Assembly: GCA_964006375.1 (NCBI GenBank)
Contig: OZ023265.1
Location: 151,742,047 to 151,806,046 of the forward strand
Direction of reading: 5' to 3'
Source: Tillus elongatus
Taxonomy: Eukaryota > Arthropoda > Insecta > Coleoptera > Cleridae
Length of the DNA: 64,000 nucleotides
Part shown: piece by piece, positions 1 to 17,530 of the stretch
Layout: every line of letters starts with the position of its first letter
Position numbering within the stretch: position 1 is the first letter of the stretch
Made by a program: the position numbers and the translations under genes
The notes under the pieces: model-generated
Told to the model about the DNA's origin: nothing
Database searches by the model: none
The model's input: the letters and a program-made list of their open reading frames with translations, nothing else

Positions 1-559
1 CAGGTTAAATTTAAATGGACAAAGCACAGAGTACATGTTAGCAGGCTGTATCGCTTATCATAATTTTCAGAGAATAACACAATTAGGATTAGGAAAAGAA
101 GCCAATCAGGCTAACAATTACGTACGTTCCTTTTTTCACAAGAACTGTAAACTATATAAGAAATTTTCAGAGTTGAAATTTCCCCTATTTTATTCCCTTG
201 GCGTTTAAACCCGAATGGAATTTATGCTGTTCTAATGCCACTCCCATTTCCTTTTTAAAATTTGGCTTGCGTAATAAGTTGTCGTTAATATTTCAAGGCT
301 GCCTCTGAAACAAAAAATGGTATTAACTCTTTTAGATCAAGATTTAGATTTGTTTTGTTTTATCCAAACTTAAACCAAAGATTCCCGAAGCAATAAATTC
401 AATCATGCGAATCTAGATAATAGTTTTGCAGCTCCGAAGTTGGTTATATATCGCAGAGCTTTTCCTCGGCGGATATATGAGTTTTCCTTTTAGTTGAAGG
501 TCCTCTTCTGAATTATATCTATCAAAAGCTCGGCATCAGAATTACCTCGCTAGGCTCAA
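1..559. other. Unassigned sequence
   Basis: Moderately AT-rich sequence. I see no long open frame, no match to any repeat family that recurs in the window, and no RNA gene signal. It could be intronic or intergenic host DNA. Confidence 0.5.
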
Positions 560-1065
560 CACCACCTAACATCGGCTTGTCAGGGATTATTTCATCCTGC
601 TTCATCCCACCTGACACAAAAACTAGACGCGTTTTCGGTCATATCTTCTGTAATAAAGACGTTTCCATTGTCCGTGCAGACAAACAAACAATAAAACGTA
701 AGGCCATTGTGCGCCGAGCTCGTTCCCTACGTCGCAGGACAACGACGTTGCTTGCCGTCGCGATGCGTTTCGGCGCAGAGTCAGTGTAAATACAGAAATC
801 CTGCAGGCAAAAGTTCCTACTGCTGCTGACGGTCTACGCACACCGTTCAGCAGGCGCACGGCGGCCTGTAGCTTCCTGGCTCCTGCAACACACGAACACG
901 CGAGACCAGAGCATAGAATTCTCAGTTCAGTCGTCTAACGGCAGTTGGTGGATAAGCACGCGCGCTCTTGCCCGCCGAGAACACGCGCACACACGCACGG
1001 ACACCTGTCTGTCTGTCCATCAATCATATCACCATCCTGCAATGCTCGTGGAGGTGCTGCACGCA
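560..1065. promoter_or_regulatory. CpG-rich island, candidate promoter
   Basis: This stretch is markedly richer in G, C and CpG than its surroundings and contains no copy of the window's repeats. Overlapping initiator-like motifs TCAGTT (922-927) and TCAGTC (927-932) occur in it, with GGATAA about 27 bases downstream resembling a downstream promoter element. Open frames on both strands (70 and 78 codons) lack a good start context and look non-coding. CpG-dense DNA in an AT-rich genome is often a promoter or an untranslated first exon. No splice site or coding sequence supports a specific gene, so the assignment is tentative. Confidence 0.3.

Positions 1066-5115
<4,050 letters not shown>

Positions 5116-5192
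<77 letters not shown>
5116..5192. repeat. (TA)n microsatellite, right flank of palindrome
   Basis: About 38 TA units abutting the right end of the palindromic element. Confidence 0.95.
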
Positions 5193-5194
<2 letters not shown>

Positions 5195-5934
5195 AGTTGC
5201 CCATAGAACAGCCTGTTAAATTTGCTTTCGTTAGTACAGATAATTTTCTTCATCAAATTTGGTTCTTCTTGTGATTGAATTAAGATCTTAAGATCACCTC
5301 ACGAATCGACACGTTTGGGAAAATCATTGGGCTCGAGGATTGGAGTATCGCAAATTAATAATTATGCATTCCCTGGTCATGCATATTAGCTTTTCTTAAG
5401 TCTTTTTCAGCGCATAAATTGACGCATGAATATTTGCAGAAAAATATGCCAGGGCAATTATCTGATTGTCCTCGTTACTACAGGTTCAGTTTGGAGTATT
5501 GGCTTCTTGCTTCTTTCAGTAACCGTTGTTCATGAACTTATCTTTTAACCTCTCGAATTTCTTCTCATTCATTGGAACCCCGTTTGGATACTGTTCGTTA
5601 AAGTTTCTGAATGTTCTCGAAATAATTTTATTACACTCGGAATATGCATGAAGAACAAGTTTAAAGTTTGCTTATCTGCATAAGAATTTGTTATTTTCAG
5701 ATAACAAATCAAGCAAAATCATGAAACAGACTTGCAAACAGACAGTTAGATTCTGACAATCGGTCTTGACCGTCGGAAGCATGGCATACATATAATAAGA
5801 AATATTTTTTCGTTACATGCAATATTTTGGGTTTTTTTGGTTTCAAGTCAAAAACCGCTGAGAATAGGTATATGGTCATATGGTACTTTTAGATGGAAAA
5901 TCAATTGACCTTGCTATTCTTCTCATTATAAAAT
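5193..5934. other. Unassigned sequence
   Basis: AT-rich, apparently single-copy in this window. No open frame longer than about 80 codons, and no RNA or transposon signal. Confidence 0.45.
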
Positions 5935-6023
5935 ACAGGGTGTTCCATGTGAAAATCAGGTATTACTTGCCCTTCTATGTTCTACCAAAAGCCCATTTTT
6001 TGTAGACACCTGTACGCAATAAT

Positions 6024-6925
6024 CAAGGGCGTAGATCGGTTTTTTTTTTGGGGAGGGTATTCCAAAAATACAAAGGTAAACAAAATTACAAATACAAAGG
6101 CTAAAAAATGTATTGAATTAAAATAATTGAACAAAAAATTGAGAAAATAAATTAAATATATCCCACATTAGAAAACAAAAGTCTGTACGCAGCAAGTGTG
6201 TTATGGTAGTGAATTGTCATGGAAATGATTTGCACCAAACATTTTTATTAAACTCAATAAGTTTTTTTTTCTTGTAAGATATAGATCTGTTTTGTATATA
6301 ATTTAATTTTTATAACGTAAACCTACATTACAAATTTGGTTATTTCTGTTATTTTCGGAAATAAAAAAAAATGTTCGAAAGAAAACCCGAAATTTTCTGG
6401 GAAAACCTGACCCAATTTTTCTGGATAACGAACTTATCCAACCCACTTACAAATTTCATCAAAATCGGACTATTGTTGTTTTTTTTTTGGTTATCGTGTT
6501 AATTTTGTCTACAAAAATTCACTAAAACATTTAAAAAATAAAACTCGAAATCAGAGTAAGCCAAGGTTCTGTTTTTTTTTTGGTTCGCAAATCGCCCCAA
6601 AACCTTTTCGTTGTTTGAAGGAATGCTCTGATCTTCATGCATGAAGGCTAGTCCTTTTAACCTCTGTTGTCCCATAATTGTTAAGCTGAAGCAAATTTTA
6701 AACGTTCTTAAAGCGGAAAACATTTCTCAGCATATTTTCTTTTAAGAGTTTAAAAAATTTGCTAAAATGCAGGTCCAAGAAGCATATTCACAAAAAAGTT
6801 TCAAGAGTTTTACTTAAAAGGAGAATTTCTCAGTTTTTTAACAAAAAAATTCCTAGTAATTTTTCTCTCCCTCCATCTTGAGAGGGGTAGCTACCCCCAT
6901 TACCCCTCCCTTATCTACGCCCTTG
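6024..6925. mobile_element. hAT-like non-autonomous element
   Basis: The ends CAAGGGCGTAGAT (from 6024) and its complement (to 6925) form a terminal inverted repeat of at least 13 bp, followed inside by G-rich or C-rich runs. The flanks GCAATAAT (6016-6023) and GAAATAAT (6926-6933) agree at 7 of 8 positions, as expected for an 8-bp hAT target duplication. No transposase is encoded. A partial REP1 variant (6181-6515) lies inside. Confidence 0.5.
6181..6515 (+). mobile_element. REP1 variant 2, 5' part
   Basis: Starts with a GTCTGTACGCAGC version of the REP1 5' end and continues with the short variant body (no 320-bp inverted-repeat segment), ending before the TA site and 3' block. Diverged, probably an old copy. 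Confidence 0.6.
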
Positions 6926-7309
6926 GAAATAATTGGATTTTCCTGACATCGGGATATATTAACCTATTAAGGAACAGCAAAAAAACTCAGACCTTTCTGA
7001 GTGCTGGTTGCAAAGGTATAATTTTTTCATTTATGGTTACAGGTTCCCAAATTGCACAAATAATCATTTTCATCATCGGCTTGAAATAGGTGAAAAACTT
7101 TTGAAATGTTCTGGGAATTCTAAAAATGTCACAATATATACAGGCTGTTTCATTTGAAAAAAAAAATAAAGTTGGTATCTGGTATGTATGAATCTGGCAA
7201 CGTCGCAGTGTCAAAAATATTTTCAAAATAAAGATCACGACCACTTATGAACACATCCAAAATTTCAGATTTCGTTCACTATATACATCGAGTTTTGCGC
7301 ACCCTGTAT

Positions 7310-7870
7310 GTCTTTGACAATAAGTCTGCTGGAAGGGCATTCCAAAACTTGGATGTTCTAGGAAATAACAAGGAGTCGTAACGAACTGTTCGACAAGTGT
7401 GTTACTTGACACTAAAACCGTACGTTTTTAGACTAAAACGGGTCTTCTAATTAAAGGCCGCAAACGGAAGTACTAACGAAGCAATATCTAACGCGCAGTG
7501 TCGGCGATAGTACCGATATAATGAACATACACTCCAATCTTTCTTCTGCAGTCTAGAGAAGTAACATTGACTGTTATAGATAAGTCACTTATAAGGCGAA
7601 CAGGTCGTTTATGAATTAAATCTAGGAGGGACAATCTTTCGAGCAGCACCCAAATACTTCAGATATATTTTCATTGTGGGCGTTAACACAGTGCCAGAAG
7701 CTGCTGCGATGAACTTTCAACCAGAAATAGAGACCCAAGCTTCTTTGCTTTAGCTTCTGCAATAATTGGAAACACGTTAGTGTCAGATCCTTTGCAATAG
7801 TTATACCCAATGTATAGATTGTGTTTTTTTTTGACAATGTTAGGACCGTTCATCAAGCCATTCAAAGCAT
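7310..7870 (-). pseudogene. Decayed non-LTR retrotransposon, RT C-terminal part
   Basis: Minus-strand conceptual translation, with several frameshifts, gives segments alignable with the C-terminal half of the LINE at 9898-10987: a KLGSLFLVESSSQQLLALC segment (compare KLGFLFRARKYFSPANLY), then a PVRLISDLS segment (compare AIRLISDPT), then FPRTSKFWNALPADL (compare PRTSKLWNSFPAHV). It is the region after the reverse transcriptase catalytic core. It is clearly a more distant relative than the other copies. No intact frame exceeds 71 codons. Confidence 0.6.
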
Positions 7871-7885
7871 GTTAATAAAACAAAA

Positions 7886-9244
<1,359 letters not shown>

Positions 9245-9897
9245 CAACAAAAAATATACGCCATTATTTACCATAAAAATAACATCAAATAATTTGAAAG
9301 AACTAAATAGTCATACAGCAATATTAATAAGATCCATATAATATAACTAAAATGTCAAAATATACCAACTTTGGATGTTGAATCTTCTAGAAGTTTGACC
9401 GATATAGATTGCATTACGATGCATACAATGTAATTTGTCAATTACAGCTTCTGTAAACAAACACAACAATACAGATTTCTACGCTTAGAAGAAAAAAAAC
9501 AACCTAACAAATATACATTTGTAAAACATTATCCATACTCAATATAGACCCACGATAATCATAAATCATAGGGCCGTTACATTTTTATAATGAGAAATAC
9601 TACCTTGACTTTTTGGAAACTTTAGAGGCAAAAAGAAACAAAAAGGACAACTAATTTGTTTCAAATGAGCAAACTGATGTGATCGATTCACCTTTCTTGA
9701 AAACCGTTTTGAGTACATTTATCAGATGTCAAAAAATACGTTCGACCGTATTCGAGATTGGTTAAGTTTTATTATTGTAATTTCGCTCTGTTATTATTGT
9801 TACTATATATTGGTGTCGAAATGGGTAAGGGCTGACAATTTACTAAATTGTTAGTTGGTTGTATACAGTCTCTACTTTCTACTTTTTAACATTCTGT
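9245..9897. other. Unassigned AT-rich sequence
   Basis: No coding potential or repeat recognised. It ends at the 5' truncation point of the LINE at 9898. Confidence 0.45.
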
Positions 9898-10987
9898 GTT
9901 ATTTCCTCTCCAACAGGAGCATTTCTGTTGGTGTGGATGGCCATTCCTCTAAACTGTATCCAATTAATGCAGGAGTTCCTCAAGGTTCAGCTTTAGCCCC
10001 TACTTTGTTTCTTCTCCACATCAATGACCTCCTCTCTAGCACATCCAACCCAGTTCACAGTTACGCGGACGACAGCACCCTTCACTCAAATATACAATAT
10101 TCTAAGCCTGTCTGTTTAGGCCAATTAGATGAGGATCGCAGACTCATGGAGGGTTCTGTCTCCGTGGATCTTCAAAAAAAATTAGCCTGGGGAAGTAGAA
10201 ATCTTGTACAATTGAACTCCACCAAATCTCAGTCTTGCTTTCTTTCTTATAAGAGATACACCAGCCCTAGACCCATCACAATGAACAACCAAGTTATTCA
10301 AAGTAATGAGTCCTTTTCTCTTGTTGGCATTTCTGTGGATCGAAATCTTAATTGGCACCAACATGCCACATCACTTGCAGAAGCGGCTGCTGAGAAATTA
10401 GGATTCCTCTTTCGGGCTCGCAAATACTTTTCACCAGCTAATCTCTATATCTTATATACTTCACAAATAAGGCCAAACCTCGAATACTGCTCCCACATCT
10501 GGGGTGCAGCTGCCGCTTCTACACTCGCTATCCTGAACTCCATTCAAAAGAGAGCTATACGTCTCATCAGCGACCCTACCCTCACCCAAAGGCTGCCATC
10601 ACTTGCCCACCAACGTGCCGTTGGTGAACTCTCTCTCTCTCTTATTATAGATATCTGCACGGGCACCGCTCAGATGAGCTTTCCTCCATAGTTCCCCCAC
10701 CTGCTGCCCCCAATAGATCTACCAGAGGAACAGAGCGAATGCACCTTTTTAGTGTCCAGGTCACCAGACGTAGAACATCTTGTTATGCCCGCTCTTTTGT
10801 CCCGAGGACTTCCAAGTTGTGGAATTCCTTTCCGGCACATGTTTTTCCTTCTCCTTCGAACTTCCAAACCTTTAAGTCCAGAATTAACAAGTTGCCTCTT
10901 TCCTCCTTGTCAACACCCACGGTACGATAGTATTTAGGCTGTAATCCCTCGTGGTGTGTTGTTAAAATAAAATAAAATAAAATAAAA
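9898..10987 (+). pseudogene. 5'-truncated LINE of family L1a (copy 1), RT domain
   Basis: The 3' portion of an APE-type non-LTR retrotransposon of the jockey/CR1 group; the family's endonuclease is visible in the copies at 33785 and 41125. The frame opens at FLSNRS and keeps the RT motifs GVPQGSALAPTLF and SYADDSTLHS with an intact YADD active site (about 10068-10090). It then runs through the thumb and C-terminal region (NSIQKRAIRLISDP). A frameshift near 10640 splits off the last part, which continues as RTSCYARSFVPRTSKLWNSF. The 3' end carries a (TAAAA)n tail ending at 10987. Endonuclease and RT fingers are missing through 5' truncation, which is typical of LINE insertion. It cannot move by itself. 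Confidence 0.85.
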
Positions 10988-11968
10988 GCTGCCGTGACAA
11001 CATTCTACTTGGTTCCGCAAGGAGATGGTCTATTTTCGCTGCAATTAGTATGCCGTATTTACGAGCTTTAATTAGAGTGAAACCGGTCTGCGGTTCTAAT
11101 TGTGGTGAGAATACATCTAGCCTTACATCATGCTTATATGTATATATTCCAAATTGCCTGACGATGTTGCAAAGGCAAAACTAGTGACAGAAAAGATAAT
11201 AAGCTATTGTGAGGCCAGAGAAAAAGTATGTACCAATGTATTTAATATGGGACGGTTTCAGGAATTTAGGGCAACAGCAACCAATGTATTTTTCAGCTGC
11301 TTTGCATCGGTCAAAGCCACGTGACGAGTGGTCAGAAACACCTGTCTACGTAAAGCAGTCCAGAAGTCATAAACTTGGTCCACATCAGATGTGAAAGTTT
11401 AAAGTAACCAGTAAAAATAAATTATTTAAAAAATGAAACAATCGCCATATCATTAGTTTTAGTTCCGAGCAAATACTGTTGTTGAATTGTCTACTAATGA
11501 AAAGTATACACGTGTTATTATTTTTTGTTGTCCTTATTAACCGACTTCTAGCGTTCCGGAAGAGTTCCACGGTATTAAATTTCGTATTCGACTAATGATT
11601 ATGTAATCCTCATTCAACGTCTTCGTTTAAGATAATTATGTTCGGTCAAGCGAACGTAATAATGCATGCATTCCGTGCCTGACTTCTGTGTTATTATATT
11701 GGCTTGATTTTTGGGTTTAATAATTGATGTATTAATGAAAATGTCCAGGAGGCTTGGTTATAAAATATTTGTGTCATTAAGGAATACATTGTGGCGTGAA
11801 AAATGAATGATACATTAAAATAATATCCACATCTAATTTCTAAATAATTTGCTTTAATAAATTGTTGCAATATAACATTTTGCAGAATGTAATTAGTAAT
11901 AAATATCACAAAAAGTACTTTAGTATTCTGCACGGTATTTGCATGCCGATTTTCACAAAACAAAAAAA
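10988..11968. other. Unassigned sequence
   Basis: AT-rich sequence without recognised features. Short frames of 60-90 codons show no family motif. Confidence 0.45.
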
Positions 11969-12235
11969 TTCTGGACGCGGCAAATGCGTTATGGAAGCGA
12001 ATTTCCGTAAAAATGTTTTTAATGTCAAATATGTGTTGTTTTTAAAAGGACGTTTGGGTGACAGTATAATCTATATAGTAGCAACAATATACCACATTTG
12101 ATTAAAATAGCTTTATTGTTCCAAACAGTACAAACATTTTCTGAAAATAAACTTGAAAAGTTCCTGAAAAAAACTGGTCCGATTTTCCTGGCTAACGAAC
12201 CTTTTGAAGCTATTTGCTCACCTGCCAAGATGTAA
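11969..12235 (+). mobile_element. REP1 5' fragment
   Basis: Begins TTCTGGACGCGGC and follows the 320-bp segment, then jumps to the CCTGGCTAACGAAC part of the body. It is an internally deleted, diverged copy with no TA tract and no 3' block. Confidence 0.6.
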
Positions 12236-12534
12236 TTATTGACAAACAGCTTTATGACCCAAGATGAAAAAAAAATTATGAAAATTTGCTAACATTTCTT
12301 TTACAAAAATTCACCTTTTTTTCTGCCTAAATTGTCTTCAGTGATGTTACACTATATTATCTTTTTCACAAAAATTCGACAAGCCTTCGACCCTTTTAAC
12401 GTATACCATAGAGATCTGAATTTCGGCATGTAGTTTTAATAGTAGTAGTAACAAATAAATATACAATTTGAGTGGTGAAACGTACTAATTGTTGAAAATG
12501 ATGTTTGCTGTCAAGAAAATAAATTAGTGTTTCA

Positions 12535-12858
12535 ATTCAACAAGATGGAGCTCCTCCGCATTTTTCACAACGTGTTAGGGAGTTTTTGAACGAACAGGTT
12601 GGGCGTAGAGGTGCTATTGAGTGGCACTCTAGATCACCGGATTTAACTCCTTTAGACTTCTTTCTTTGGGGCCATTTAAAGAGTAGAATTTACGCAACAG
12701 AACCGGAGTCTCTGGAAGAATTACGACGACGCATTGTTGAAGAATGCCGTCTAATAACTCCACAAATGCTCCAGAATGTCAGGGCTCGTTTTGAACAAAC
12801 TTTGTACTTTTGTATGGAAGCTGATGGTCAACAATTTGAACACTTACTTAACTGAAGA
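12535..12858 (+). pseudogene. C-terminal fragment of a Tc1/mariner-superfamily (IS630-type) transposase
   Basis: Reading from about 12535, the frame gives QQDGAPPHFSQRVREF, then an EWHSRSPDLTPLDFFLWG segment and about 60 more residues to a stop at 12855. The QQDGAPPH block holds the second catalytic aspartate, and SPDLTPLDFFLWG holds the third acidic residue of the DDE/D triad. This form is widespread in insect genomes. The N-terminal helix-turn-helix and first aspartate are absent, so this is a dead 3' fragment. I see no terminal inverted repeats. The surviving frame is undamaged over about 105 codons. Confidence 0.8.
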
Positions 12859-13839
12859 AACATTTTTGAACGTTTGGTTTTGTTTCTTAGTTTTTTTTTA
12901 ACGAAAAATTGACCAATTAGTGCTTTTATTATCACAATGAATGAAATACGTTCTTGCAACTCCCAACGAGTTGATAAAACTTCCAAAAAATTAGTGTGCT
13001 GAATTCAGAAAAGAAAGAGCTTTCAAATGATGTAACACTCGACCCATGTTCCCTATTTAAAATATAAGGGTTTTTATCACCACCCTTAAGGGGTTGATGT
13101 GACAAAGTTGAGTTTTATGTTAAAACATGTGCCCCTCAATATTAAAATCGACGTGTTTCAGCGTTTCTTAAAAAAAAATTTCTCTGGACGCAAATCGGTC
13201 TGTTTCGTTTTCAATGTGCCACCCCATATACAAAAATAACTGTATTTCTAAATCCAGCAAATCCGCAGTACAAACAATTTACAAGGTTTAATTTAAAACT
13301 GTCTAAGTTTCTTAAAAATCGATAAGCGGAAAACTAGAACCTTGAATAGTGTCTTAATTGGAAATACGATGGTAATATTGCTGACAGATGGAATGCTTTA
13401 GTTGGCAGAATTAGAGAATATCGGAAAATGTAGAAGGCGGATAGCATCTTGGAGCAGATTGGTTTGGACAGAACCTTGTATTTTGCATTCCGATGATAAA
13501 AAATGAAAAACGTTACGCCAATAAAAACAGATGCTTATTTGCCCTTCGTGTTTGAAAAACATCACCCGGGTAGGTTCCTCCTCCCTATAACAGTCGTAAT
13601 TTTACGCAGCATTTCGATCTGTTTGGTGCGAAATATAATCGGTTTTCGTTGCTTCTAGCCTTTAGTTCCCTTTTTACTAAAACCACGAAAGAATTGTGTA
13701 TTAACTGCTTTCTTTATTCTGTTTTAAATACATAAATAATGAATCTCGCGATTTTTAAATGCTTAGCTAGCTTCTAAATAGATTGTGGTAGCACATTTTG
13801 CTTAGCTAAAGTAGTAGTAAAAAATTCATCCTCCTCACA
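12859..13839. other. Unassigned sequence
   Basis: No gene recognised. The stretch includes a short GC-rich patch near 13560 and several homopolymer runs. Confidence 0.45.
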
Positions 13840-14575
13840 GTCTATATGCCATGTTGCATTGTCGTCACAACCATGAATTTCTCTCGCCTGGTGTTTATTT
13901 CGTTGTAGATTCCTAACTTTATCACTTGTGTCAAGTTTTGTAAAATCATGTTTCTTGTTCTACCTCTTCCTTTTTCCCAAATACACAACGTTGCGAAAAA
14001 ATCATGGAATGTCCTACAAAATTCGCCGGCTTCCCGTAAACGTCTTTTAGTGGGCATGCTTTTTCTCTCAGGTCTTCTAGCACACATTTCAGAAGCTTCC
14101 AGTGTTTTTATATCCTCTCTATTCAGTTTTTTGCTCCAATAAACAACCACACTCCATAAAGGTGAACCTTTTCTTTTTCAGTTCAAAATTAAAATGTTCA
14201 CTAGTGAGAGGAGTATTTTGTCAATTTAATGGGTACTTGCCTATCACGCTCCTCCTTGACCGTTATTTGCTACGATTCATAATAATACTCCGAAGGTAGG
14301 TGAACGTTTATATACTTGTTCCCGTTGTCGACCGCTTAGATTTGTATCCATTTTTGCAGTTCTGTCCGGAATTATCTTTATATTTTTTAATTTTTCCTCC
14401 TTTTTCCGTTCCTATCAACGCTATATCATTAGCATATCTTATGCAACAAAACCGTCGTATACTATTTTCATGCCGGTGGTTTTTTCTTCAGGCAATTGGG
14501 TTTATCTTTTATAAATAAATTGAACAAATATGGCGATAATCGACATCGTTGCCGTATATCTTAGGCCGAGAGTTA
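13840..14575 (-). pseudogene. Decayed LINE reverse transcriptase
   Basis: Minus-strand translation gives IRQRCRLSPYLFNLFIKD (compare the RT motif RQGCPLSPYLFNLF) near 14570-14510, then RYANDIALIGTEK near 14440-14400, where YADD has become YAND. A LEAS-EM segment near 14090 resembles the linker downstream of RT. Several frameshifts and stops separate them. The RQGCPLSP form is typical of RTE/L1-like rather than jockey-like elements, so this is a different clade from the 9898 copy. Confidence 0.65.
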
Positions 14576-14770
14576 AGCATATCGGGGAAGTTTAAAAGTA
14601 ATAAAATATTAAAAATCCGCGAAAAATTATTTCTAGCAATCAATAAGAGATCAAGTCATCTGATGTCCGAGGTCTTTGGTCTATTGCGAAAACTATATCT
14701 ATACATTTCACCACCAACTACTTTTCTCTCCTGGCTTTAATTATTACTCGCTGATCGTCAACAGGGAAAA

Positions 14771-14857
14771 GTCTGCACGCAGCAATTGCATTATGGTAGT
14801 GAAGTTCCATAGAAATGATCTGGCACCAACCATTTTTTCATTAAATGCTTACAACTT
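14771..14857 (+). mobile_element. REP1 variant 2, 5' piece of an interrupted copy
   Basis: Carries the GTCTGCACGCAGC end and the start of the variant 2 body, then stops where the inverted REP1 copy at 14858 starts. Its continuation is at 16459-16675 in the same orientation. Confidence 0.7.
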
Positions 14858-16458
<1,601 letters not shown>

Positions 16459-16675
16459 TTTTTCTTTTAACCTAGAGATCTAAATTTTGGCATATCCTTT
16501 ACTTTTCATAACGTTAACCTACTGACCAAATTTGGTTACCATGGCCTTTTATTTTTGGAGACAAAATTTTTCCCGACAAAACCCGAAATTTTTCCGAAAA
16601 ATTTTCCCAGCTAACGAAGCCACTCACTTTAACCAAAATCGATCTTTTATGTTTTGAGTTATCGGTGTGATACAT
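16459..16675 (+). mobile_element. REP1 variant 2, 3' piece of the interrupted copy
   Basis: Continues the variant 2 body (TAGAGATCTAAATTTTGG onward) up to GTGTGATACA, the site where a TA tract would begin. No TA tract or 3' block remains. Confidence 0.7.
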
Positions 16676-16679
16676 TTTT

Positions 16680-17530
16680 GTTTCCCTGACTTTTTAAATC
16701 CACATGTACAACCATATTTACTTTATATCTCGGAAATACCAAGTATTCTTTGTGTTTTGGAAACAGCCTGTAGTCTCTTGGTGCCAAAAGGTGGATGCTC
16801 TAATAATAACAATCCAACGATGTTTATAACAGACACTAAGATAACACATTTATGGCTTGATGCATTGTCTTGATAAAAGAGTACACCTTTTTTTACTATC
16901 CGCGATATTTTACTTTTATGGCTTCACGCAATTTAAATATTAGAGTCGCACGGTATTAACCATTCATTTTTGGTGCCTTCTTTCAAATAATTATTCGAAA
17001 AGACACTCAGAAAACATTGACCATTACATTTCCAGCAGATGACTAACCCCGAATCTTTTGAGAGAGCAGGGAACCACTTTGTCGCCATTCCACACTCGCG
17101 CATTTGGTCTCAGGATCATAGCGCGGTACCCCAGATTCGCTGGCAAAACGATCAATAAAATTACTATTGTCTGCTCCGTACCTGTCTAATAATAACCGTT
17201 GACAAATCAGAACAGGGGTGCTTTTTGGTCGTCTGTTAACATTCGTGGAACCAATATAGCATGGAATATTTTTACACTAAGTTGCTTTGAAAGCATGTTG
17301 TATACTGTATGGTAAGCCAAGTCTGTCTCTTCTGCTATCTGTTTGATCCGAATGCGTCGATCATGCAGCTTAAGATCACGGAATTTTTCAACTTTATCTT
17401 GAGCAGTGACTGTCACGGGAGGGCTTATCTTCGCACGACGTTCTGGCACATCTGAATTACCGATACCAATGATTGATGATATAGGATACGGCAGCTTCCC
17501 CGAAGTGTTCACCAAGTCTTTGTGAATTTG
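16680..17530 (-). pseudogene. Decayed mariner transposase
   Basis: Minus-strand reading gives the mariner landmarks in order. They are the helix-turn-helix segment IKQIAEETDLAYHTVYN (17345-17295), LVPRMLTDDQK (about 17250-17220), YDPETKCASVEWRQSGS (about 17120-17070), LREAIKVKYRG (about 16930-16900), LFYQDNASSHK (about 16890-16850) and HPPF then APRDYRLFPK (about 16800-16750). The QDN and PRD aspartates match the second and third acidic residues of the mariner triad. Many frameshifts and stops separate the blocks. Its N-terminal third overlaps the first unit of the satellite at 17297-19369, so it is very likely the parent of the array. Confidence 0.8.

Larger units (their letters stand above)
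5935..7309. mobile_element. Short TIR element (TACAGGGTG ends) interrupted by a hAT-like element
   Basis: TACAGGGTG at 5935-5943 is matched by CACCCTGTA at 7301-7309. With the inner element at 6024-6925 removed, about 470 bp remain. Ends of this type, with TA at the edge, are common in small non-autonomous Tc1/mariner-like insertions. Only about nine bases of the terminal repeat are clear, so the assignment is moderate. Confidence 0.4.
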
